Part shown: positions 57,810 through 64,000 of the stretch, piece after piece
How positions within the stretch are numbered: the stretch's first letter is position 1
Layout: every line of letters starts with the position of its first letter
Source: Acinetobacter piscicola
Lineage (GTDB): Bacteria; Pseudomonadota; Gammaproteobacteria; Pseudomonadales; Moraxellaceae
Reading direction: 5' to 3'
Length of the DNA: 64,000 nt
NCBI RefSeq assembly: GCF_002233755.1
Contig: NZ_NIFO01000024.1
Coordinates: 1 to 64,000 of the forward strand
Notes under the pieces: model-generated
The model's input: the letters and a program-made list of their open reading frames with translations, nothing else
Told to the model about the DNA's origin: nothing
Databases searched by the model: none
Position numbers and translations under genes: made by a program

Positions 57810-57853
57810 AATTTTTTCATTCGGTTTTTTATTTAAAAAATTGGATAGACTCC

Positions 57854-57929
57854 GCGGGAATAGCTCAGTTGGTAGAGCATAACCTTGCCAAGGTTGGGGT
57901 CGGGAGTTCGAGTCTCCTTTCCCGCTCCA
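57854..57929 (+). tRNA. tRNA-Gly(GCC), copy 2
   Basis: The tRNA body is identical to copy 1, with CCA encoded. It lies 44 bp after copy 1; the spacer ends in an AT-rich tract plus GATAGACTCC. Confidence 0.97.
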
Positions 57930-57974
57930 AAATTTTTTGATTCGGTTTTTTATTTAAAAAACTGGGTAGACTCC

Positions 57975-58050
57975 GCGGGAATAGCTCAGTTGGTAGAGCA
58001 TAACCTTGCCAAGGTTGGGGTCGGGAGTTCGAGTCTCCTTTCCCGCTCCA
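57975..58050 (+). tRNA. tRNA-Gly(GCC), copy 3
   Basis: Same body as copy 2, CCA encoded. The spacer before it is the second variant (GATTCGG, then ACTGGGTAGACTCC). Confidence 0.97.
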
Positions 58051-58094
58051 AATTTTTTCATTCGGTTTTTTATTTAAAAAATTGGATAGACTCC

Positions 58095-58170
58095 GCGGGA
58101 ATAGCTCAGTTGGTAGAGCATAACCTTGCCAAGGTTGGGGTCGGGAGTTCGAGTCTCCTTTCCCGCTCCA
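58095..58170 (+). tRNA. tRNA-Gly(GCC), copy 4
   Basis: Same body, CCA encoded. The spacer before it is the first variant again (CATTCGG, then ATTGGATAGACTCC), so the spacers alternate. Confidence 0.97.
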
Positions 58171-58215
58171 AAATTTTTTGATTCGGTTTTTTATTTAAAA
58201 AACTGGGTAGACTCC

Positions 58216-58291
58216 GCGGGAATAGCTCAGTTGGTAGAGCATAACCTTGCCAAGGTTGGGGTCGGGAGTTCGAGTCTCCTTTCCCGCTCCA
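58216..58291 (+). tRNA. tRNA-Gly(GCC), copy 5
   Basis: Same body, CCA encoded. The preceding spacer is the second variant. Confidence 0.97.
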
Positions 58292-58336
58292 AATTTTTTT
58301 GATTCGGTTTTTTATTTAAAAAACTGGGTAGACTCC

Positions 58337-58412
58337 GCGGGAATAGCTCAGTTGGTAGAGCATAACCTTGCCAAGGTTGGGGTCGGGAGTTCGAGTCTCC
58401 TTTCCCGCTCCA
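58337..58412 (+). tRNA. tRNA-Gly(GCC), copy 6
   Basis: Same body, CCA encoded. The preceding spacer is again the second variant, breaking the alternation once. A strong terminator follows 8 bp after the CCA. Confidence 0.97.
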
Positions 58413-58419
58413 AATTCAA

Positions 58420-58452
58420 AAAGCCCTAATCGAAAGATTGGGGCTTTTTTAT
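58420..58452 (+). terminator. Rho-independent terminator of the tRNA-Gly array
   Basis: AAGCCCTAATC and GATTGGGGCTT form an 11-bp stem with one G-T mismatch, a GAAA loop and six trailing Ts, 8 bp after the last tRNA. Confidence 0.9.
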
Positions 58453-58695
58453 TGCTTGATTTATAGGATCTAGATTTACTTCACCTAGATTATTTTTATA
58501 CTCATCTATGAATTTATTCTAATATCACAATGCTATTCATTTAAGCGTGATTCAATGATTATTGATAAACAAACTCTATCACTCCCCCTAAGCCTCATAG
58601 TCAATAGAAAACAATCAAAGCTGTGCAAAATTCAAACGACTCAAGACTTAAATCAATCAAGTGACTAGCGCTTGCCTATATTCTCGAATAGCAAA

Positions 58696-58725
58696 TAAAA
58701 AACCAATCCGAAGATTGGTTTTTAT
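58696..58725. terminator. Bidirectional hairpin terminator
   Basis: AAAAACCAATC and GATTGGTTTTT form an 11-bp perfect stem with A and T tracts on either side. It stands about 215 bp beyond the 3' end of the type I secretion operon and could end that transcript or a plus-strand read-through from the tRNA array. Confidence 0.7.
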
Positions 58726-58817
58726 AATAGGTTTCTTGCATAAGTCTAGTTGTGATGAACATTTATTTATAAGGGAAGTTCTCTTCTTTAGAAAGGATGA
58801 GCGTTATTACGCGCAAA

Positions 58818-58878
58818 GAGGATACCCTCACCCTAACCTTCTCCCTGAGCCATATATGGCGCAAGAGAAGGTACTCTC
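58818..58878. repeat. Imperfect palindromic element of a dispersed-repeat type
   Basis: A perfect GCCATATATGGC palindrome (58849-58860) is nested inside ACCTTCTC/GAGAAGGT and a further outer GAG/CTC pair. The TACCCTCACCCTAACC part resembles a widely dispersed bacterial intergenic repeat whose spurious translation reads PHPNLLP. It is non-coding. I cannot count copies elsewhere from one window. Confidence 0.5.
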
Positions 58879-58939
58879 AATATTAATTTTCGATCTTTTT
58901 GACTTTTTCAAAATATCTAACAAAAACATCAATATAAAA

Positions 58940-60193
58940 TTATCTTTCTCTTAACGCTTCTTTCGCTTTATTAAATGGTTTCAACAAGTATTCAATAATG
59001 GTTTTTTGACCTGTGCGAATATCAACTGTTGCGACCATACCTGGTGTAATTGAGAACGACTTTCCTGCTTTATTCACCAACTTATCTTTATCTGTACGAA
59101 TATAAACACGATAGTAGAACTGATCCTGTTTTACTTCATCACGAATCGTATCAGGTGAAATAACCGTCACTTTTCCTTCTAAGCCGCCATAAATTGAATA
59201 ATCATAAGCAGTAACTTTTACCAGTGCAGGTTGATCTGGGTGAATAAAAGCAATATCTCGTGGAGAAATACGAGCTTCAATCAATAACTGTTCATCAATA
59301 GGAACAATGGTCATCAACTTACCATTTTGTGGAACAACACCACCAATGGTTGTTACGGCAATCTCTTTCACCACACCACGAACGGGTGCTTTAAAAGTTG
59401 TCCGTTGTACCGAATCCGTACGTCCAGCGACCACTTGTTGTAGTGACTGAATATCTGCATTTGCTCTCGCCAATTCTTCACGAGATTTGACGTAATATTC
59501 ATTACTTTTATCGTTAATTTGGTTTTCAAAATTATTAATATCACGCTTTAAACGTAATACTTCTACTTCCGATGCAGCCCCTTTTGCAACCAAAGGCTGT
59601 GTCATTTGTAGTTCATTTTGGACCAAAGTCAAAGCATGCTTTAAACCCGCAATAGACTCATCTAAATTTGCACGGCGTGAAGTATAAAGTGCTGTTTCTT
59701 CTCGAACCAAATTTGGCATAGCCAAAACATCTTTAGGAAAGTGAATCGCTGTTCCATTGACCTCTGCTTCTAAACGTGCAGCTGTCGCTTGAGTTGCCAG
59801 TAATTTGGTTTGACTTTCACCCACTTGTGATTCAAAACGAGTTGGATCTATTTGCGCAAGTGTTTGTCCTTTTTGAACAATATCACCCTCTTTAACATCT
59901 AAACTAGTCACCACACCGCCATCTAAGGATTGAATGGTTTGTTCCTTAGATGAAGGAATCACTTTACCCGTGCCTGTGGAAACTTCTTCTAATTTAAATA
60001 CGCATGCCCAAATGAGGAACACCAATAGGCCAATCGCGACGATCCAAATAATAAAGGTTGATTTTGGCAGTGGTGGTTCAGAAAATTTAATCGCAGATGG
60101 GTTCGTCGGGCGATGGAGTACATCAGGTGCCACTTCATTACTTTGAGCTGTTTTCTGTATTGGAACTTGTTGTTCTTGTTGTTCTTGACTCAT
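58940..60193 (-). CDS. Type I secretion membrane fusion protein (HlyD family)
   Basis: The 417-residue periplasmic adaptor has one N-terminal transmembrane helix (about residues 47-66) and the lipoyl/barrel-sandwich parts (TGKVIPSSKEQTIQSLDGG, GDIVQKGQTLAQIDPTRF). A long coiled-coil hairpin spans about residues 120-255, and the C-terminal beta-barrel contains VPQNGKLMTIVPIDEQLLIEARISP. It bridges the ABC transporter and the TolC-like channel. Its start overlaps the ATPase gene stop by four bases. LapC/HlyD-type adaptors of this class export large adhesins. Confidence 0.95.
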   Translation of the reverse strand: MSQEQQEQQVPIQKTAQSNEVAPDVLHRPTNPSAIKFSEPPLPKSTFIIWIVAIGLLVFLIWACVFKLEEVSTGTGKVIPSSKEQTIQSLDGGVVTSLDVKEGDIVQKGQTLAQIDPTRFESQVGESQTKLLATQATAARLEAEVNGTAIHFPKDVLAMPNLVREETALYTSRRANLDESIAGLKHALTLVQNELQMTQPLVAKGAASEVEVLRLKRDINNFENQINDKSNEYYVKSREELARANADIQSLQQVVAGRTDSVQRTTFKAPVRGVVKEIAVTTIGGVVPQNGKLMTIVPIDEQLLIEARISPRDIAFIHPDQPALVKVTAYDYSIYGGLEGKVTVISPDTIRDEVKQDQFYYRVYIRTDKDKLVNKAGKSFSITPGMVATVDIRTGQKTIIEYLLKPFNKAKEALRER

Positions 60194-62319
60194 GCTGAAG
60201 CTCCTCCTACTTTTGACTGATTAGGATTTAAAATTGCATCACGTGGGCCATCTTTTACGATTTTCCCGTCATGAATTACAATGATTCGATCCACAAGTTG
60301 CAAAACAGCAGGTCGATGTGTAGCAACAACCAAAGTACGATGACCTAACCATGCCTTTAAATGCTGAATCAGCATTTTTTCAGAAACATCGTCAATCGAA
60401 GCTGTAGGTTCATCAAGAAGTACAATATTTGGATTGCGTAGCAATAAACGTGTCAGCAACAAGGCCTGTCTTTGCCCACCAGAAAAACCAACACCACCTT
60501 CAAGCACTAAATTATCCAAACCTTCTTTCTTTTGTTCCACAATTTCAAGTGCATTGGTAATTTTTAAAGCCTGAATAATTTCAGCATCCGTCGCTAAAGG
60601 TGCACCTAAGGTTAAATTTTCACGAATCGTACCAAAGAAAAGATGTGCATTTTGATTAAGTAGTGCCATATCACGGCGAACATCATCTGGATCAAGTAAG
60701 GTTTGATCTATACCATCTAAAGCAATTTTGCCTTGTACTGGCATTTGCATACCCGATAATAATTGTAATAAGGTTGATTTTCCTGCCCCATTTCGCCCTA
60801 AAATCGCAATCTTTTCACCAGGTTTAATCTTTAATTGAGGAATAATGAGCGAAGGTCTTGGATCTTCTTCACCATATTTAAATACAACGCCTTTAAACTC
60901 ATAATCACCAAAAATTGCTTTACGATGAATCAGTTGTGCACGGTCGGGGTGATCAACAGGTTTTTTCATCAATTCGTCTAAACCTTCTTTGGCAACTTTG
61001 GCTTGCTGCCAACGGCCTAAAACACCCGTAATCTGTGAAATCGGCGCAAGCATTCGAGAAGATAAAATAGAACAAGCAACCAATGCACCTGTGGTCATGT
61101 CACCTTTCATGACTGCAAAGCAACCCACTAAAACAACAATCGCATAGGTTAAGCCTTGGATTTTTTGCGTCCAAGCATTGAGCCAACCTGTAATTTTGCG
61201 TTGACGCATACTGATATCAGCAGAAACCTCATTCATATGGTTCCATTGGTTTTGGAAACGGGCTTCTGCTCTTAACAATTTAATGTCTTCAATACCTTGT
61301 ACAGCTTCAACTAAAATTGCGTTTCGTATCGATGATTCTCGCATACCCTCTTTCGCCAATTGTGCCAATTTCTTTTGTGCAAGAATGCCTGGAATAATCA
61401 TTAACGGAACAACGAGCAGCATTACCCAAAAAATATTGCCTCCAATAATCCAGAAAATCACGAGGAATAAAAAGAAGAAAGGTAAATCTGCAACTGCACT
61501 AATGGTTGTCGATGTAACTAATTCACGAACACCTTCAAGCTCACGGATTTGTGAAATAAATGAACCCGTAGATTTAGACCGATCTTTATTGCGAATACGT
61601 AAGGCATGGCCAAATACACGATCAGAAATTTTTAAATCAGCACGTTTACCAATAATATCTGACAAATAAACACGCGCAATACGTAAGGCAAATTCAAAAA
61701 TTGCTGCAATGAGCACACCACCTGCCAATACCCATAACGTTGGGACAGATTGTGATGGCACAACACGATCATAAACTTGCATCGAGAAAATAATCGTCGC
61801 CAATGCCAAAATATTGGCAATCATGGACGCAACCATAATATCGGTATAACGCTTCCAATCTTTTAGGACAATATCCCAAAACCAACTTTTCTCATATGGC
61901 TTGATATATTCATCTATACGTGCATCAGGAACTGAACTTTCTGGTCTAAAAATAAAGACTTGCTTTGTATTGGCTTGTAAATCACTCAAGCTAAAAGTTT
62001 GTGATAGACCTTGATCACCACTGAGTTGCAAGCTCGCATTTCCTTGGTTGTCTACTTTTTCAATAACAGCAACTTGCCCATTATTAAACTCAACAACAAC
62101 AGGTAAACGCCAAGGGTTTAATACATCTGTAGAAAAGTCTGCTTTCCTGATATTTAAACCAATTTGACGTGTGATAATCGCAAGCAGGTCATCAACCGTT
62201 TGATATTTATTCCATTCCAACTGTAAACGAATCTGTTCTTCAGAAGGTTGAATTCGATAATGTTGTGCAACCGTTATTATGGCTTGTAGCCATGGTTGAT
62301 AATTTAATGTCTTATTCAT
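60190..62319 (-). CDS. Type I secretion ABC transporter/ATPase (LapB-like)
   Basis: The 709-residue protein has an N-terminal degenerate C39-peptidase-like domain (residues 1-130, no catalytic Cys seen at the usual place) and a membrane domain with five to six helices (about 155-430). The ATPase domain carries Walker A LGRNGAGKST, signature FSGGQRQ, Walker B NIVLLDEPTASID and H-loop THR. The loss of protease function is typical of transporters for RTX adhesins (LapB/HlyB type) that do not cleave a leader. It overlaps both neighbours by four bases. Confidence 0.95.
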   Translation of the reverse strand: MNKTLNYQPWLQAIITVAQHYRIQPSEEQIRLQLEWNKYQTVDDLLAIITRQIGLNIRKADFSTDVLNPWRLPVVVEFNNGQVAVIEKVDNQGNASLQLSGDQGLSQTFSLSDLQANTKQVFIFRPESSVPDARIDEYIKPYEKSWFWDIVLKDWKRYTDIMVASMIANILALATIIFSMQVYDRVVPSQSVPTLWVLAGGVLIAAIFEFALRIARVYLSDIIGKRADLKISDRVFGHALRIRNKDRSKSTGSFISQIRELEGVRELVTSTTISAVADLPFFFLFLVIFWIIGGNIFWVMLLVVPLMIIPGILAQKKLAQLAKEGMRESSIRNAILVEAVQGIEDIKLLRAEARFQNQWNHMNEVSADISMRQRKITGWLNAWTQKIQGLTYAIVVLVGCFAVMKGDMTTGALVACSILSSRMLAPISQITGVLGRWQQAKVAKEGLDELMKKPVDHPDRAQLIHRKAIFGDYEFKGVVFKYGEEDPRPSLIIPQLKIKPGEKIAILGRNGAGKSTLLQLLSGMQMPVQGKIALDGIDQTLLDPDDVRRDMALLNQNAHLFFGTIRENLTLGAPLATDAEIIQALKITNALEIVEQKKEGLDNLVLEGGVGFSGGQRQALLLTRLLLRNPNIVLLDEPTASIDDVSEKMLIQHLKAWLGHRTLVVATHRPAVLQLVDRIIVIHDGKIVKDGPRDAILNPNQSKVGGASA

Positions 62320-63884
62320 GGCTGCACTTCAAACCCTTGAATTTTTGTATTATTTAAATGATAAACATCTCTGCTTTTACCTGTCACATTCACGTAAACA
62401 GCCACAGTGTCATAGATGTCATAGCGGGCACTTTCTCTTTCAATTCTTGAGCTATGGTAAGATTGTTCAGAGCTTAATAAATCTAAAATAGAACGCTTTC
62501 CAAGTTTGTATTGCTCTTCATATAGTTCTCTTGTCTTTGCTGTAGATCGCTCACGATCTAACAGCACCCAAATTTGTTTATCTGTATTTTCAATATTTTC
62601 TCGAGCGGATCGCGTAGAATTTAGAATATTTAAATAGGTTGCATTTAATTTAGAACGTGCTGCTTGTTCTGCAAAACCTGCTGCTTTGACTTGTGAACCA
62701 ACCGCACCTCCTTGATAAAAATTACTACTCACTGCAATCGAAATGGCACTATCAGTATCATTCTCTACCCCAGTATTCGGATTTTTTCCATTCAAGGCTT
62801 TATTGATAGACCCCACCAAAGAAACCGTTGGATAACGACTTAATTCAGTTTGTTTTTTCTGACTTTTCGCAACATCAATTTCTGCTTTCGCAGCGATCAT
62901 TGTCGGAATTGTATTCATCTTAGGCTCATCATATAAGCCCGAAAGGTTAACAAGCTCATCTGGAATCACAAATTCCGTCCGTCCCACATCAAAACCAAGT
63001 AAGGTTCTTAATTTTTGTTCTTGTTGACGTAATTGGTTGGTTTGAGCAATCAAATATGATTTTGAATATTCAACATAACTCTGTGCTTGTACAGGGTCTG
63101 CATTACTACTAATACCGGCATCGGCCCTTAGTTTTGCAATTTGATATAACCGGGTCACCCCTTTGACTTGATCTTGCGCAATTTGTACTAAGGCACGATA
63201 TCTCAATAAAGCCAATACCGCTCGTGAAGTATCTGTAGAAATTTCATCAATACTGATTAAAACATTTGCCTGCTCAACAAGCAGTTTATTTTGTTGCGTG
63301 GTTACACTCGATTTTACTTTGCCAAAATCATACAGTAATTGATTCGCTTCAACACTGTACACCTGTCGTCCTCGGTCACTGGAGGTGAAATCACCTGTAT
63401 TTAAACCCGCTTTTAACTGAGGATAATATTGTGCTTTTACGACATCGATATTCGAGTTTTGTGCTGCTAAGGTTGCAATTGACTCTGCAATATTTGGATT
63501 GCGTTTAATCGCGATTTGCACAGCCTCATCTAGAGATAAATTACGCCTTGGCGCCACAGAAGAATATGCTGTCATTTCGCCTTGCTCTAGCATATCAATA
63601 GGGTTTAACGAGTCGTCTTTTCCAGTCACAGACTTTGGTGCCGTCACGACAGGAAGTTCCGTTATCTGTGCATCAGGTTCAAAAACAAAGTCTGATAATT
63701 GATTCATTTGAGCTGTTTTATAGGAATCATCTTCCTTAGGTTTAATTAAACCCTGAACGCCGTTCTTGAAACTTTTTAAATAGCTCTGTTCTTGTGCGTA
63801 TGAAGGTGTCTGTATAAAAAGCATTGACCCAACTAATACGCTTAAACTTTTTACAGAAAATGATGGCTTCTTAGCTTTACACAT
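62316..63884 (-). CDS. TolC family outer membrane channel of the type I secretion system
   Basis: The 522-residue product has a signal peptide (cleavage near residue 30, PSYA/QEQ). Two repeats of the TolC outer-membrane-factor pattern follow (RNLSLDEAVQIAIKRNPNIAESIATLAAQN, then TRELYEEQYKLGKRSILDLLSSEQSYHSSRIE). It would form the trimeric outer-membrane tunnel for the HlyD/ABC pair encoded downstream. It is the first gene of the three-gene operon. Confidence 0.95.
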   Translation of the reverse strand: MCKAKKPSFSVKSLSVLVGSMLFIQTPSYAQEQSYLKSFKNGVQGLIKPKEDDSYKTAQMNQLSDFVFEPDAQITELPVVTAPKSVTGKDDSLNPIDMLEQGEMTAYSSVAPRRNLSLDEAVQIAIKRNPNIAESIATLAAQNSNIDVVKAQYYPQLKAGLNTGDFTSSDRGRQVYSVEANQLLYDFGKVKSSVTTQQNKLLVEQANVLISIDEISTDTSRAVLALLRYRALVQIAQDQVKGVTRLYQIAKLRADAGISSNADPVQAQSYVEYSKSYLIAQTNQLRQQEQKLRTLLGFDVGRTEFVIPDELVNLSGLYDEPKMNTIPTMIAAKAEIDVAKSQKKQTELSRYPTVSLVGSINKALNGKNPNTGVENDTDSAISIAVSSNFYQGGAVGSQVKAAGFAEQAARSKLNATYLNILNSTRSARENIENTDKQIWVLLDRERSTAKTRELYEEQYKLGKRSILDLLSSEQSYHSSRIERESARYDIYDTVAVYVNVTGKSRDVYHLNNTKIQGFEVQP

Positions 63885-64000
63885 TCGCGAATTTCACCTG
63901 GAAATAGCTTTTAATTATTAGCATTGAATTAAATGTAATGATATTTGATCTATATAAACTCAGTACTGTTAAATTGCTTAATTTAATCAATATTTTATAT

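Larger units (their letters stand above)
57734..58412 (+). repeat. Tandem array of six tRNA-Gly units, about 120-121 bp each
   Basis: Each unit is a 76-bp tRNA plus a 44- to 45-bp spacer. Two spacer types alternate (A, B, A, B, B), which points to amplification in two-unit blocks by unequal recombination. Unit lengths are 120, 121, 120, 121 and 121 bp. Confidence 0.95.

Noticed and set aside
57713..58429. Open frames crossing the tRNA-Gly genes with repeated AGIAQLVEHNLAKVG
   Set aside because: They are translations of tRNA sequence and spacers, not proteins.
58661..58954. A 97-codon open frame downstream of the tRNA array
   Set aside because: It covers a terminator hairpin and the palindromic repeat, and contains the PHPNLLP string typical of translated repeat; no ribosome site.

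Overview
The window is chromosomal DNA from a gammaproteobacterium that I place in Acinetobacter; the species is not resolved. The support is an AT-rich base composition, protein sequences with a strong Acinetobacter flavour (the F1Fo ATP synthase genes, ZnuA/Zur/ZnuCB, DprA beside a LysM protein and TsaC, ArgS followed by a SPOR protein), many short lipoproteins, and a LapB/HlyD/TolC-type type I secretion operon. I see no rRNA, CRISPR array, insertion sequence, integrase or prophage.

Layout. 1-7.6 kb: a two-gene ABC transporter behind a TetR regulator, a divergent MpaB-type oxygenase, a copper cluster (Met/His-rich membrane peptide, OprC-like TonB receptor, DUF2946 protein) and peptide deformylase. 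7.7-17.6 kb: LysM protein, dprA, tsaC, a candidate small RNA, a DMT exporter with a divergent AraC regulator, two related lipoproteins around a glutathione peroxidase, and a polynucleotide-kinase-like P-loop protein close to a Thg1-like 3'-5' RNA polymerase. 17.7-24.9 kb: the complete atpIBEFHAGDC operon, with a visible sigma70-type promoter and terminator. 25.1-28.2 kb: the zinc uptake locus znuA / zur-znuC-znuB with a palindromic Zur-type box between the divergent arms. 28.2-29.5 kb: two LysE/RhtB exporters.

29.5-41.2 kb is the accessory heart of the window: a type VI secretion VgrG (1105 aa), directly followed by a 670-aa peptidoglycan-degrading effector with LysM, beta-sandwich, lysozyme-like and M23 endopeptidase parts. 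It is followed by a same-strand train of nine very AT-rich small genes, almost all with signal peptides or lipoboxes. I read these as an array of present and past periplasmic immunity proteins. One has an LprI-like (lysozyme inhibitor) segment, one is frameshifted, and two share a 78-bp duplicated leader. One lipoprotein carries 91 perfect copies of Asn-Thr-Gln (an 819-bp array of a 9-bp unit) between its lipidation cysteine and its globular domain. This is the most unusual object in the window.

41.4-57.5 kb: core metabolism and stress genes: malic enzyme, argS, SPOR protein, hydrolase, GST, OsmC, pirin, a PadR operon, a two-gene accessory insert beside guaA, guaA itself, DoxX, DedA, an orphan ParA, SirB2 and BolA. 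57.7-58.4 kb: six tandem near-identical tRNA-Gly(GCC) genes with one promoter and one terminator. 58.9-63.9 kb: a three-gene type I secretion operon (TolC-like, ABC ATPase, HlyD) with overlapping ends and no adjacent substrate gene.
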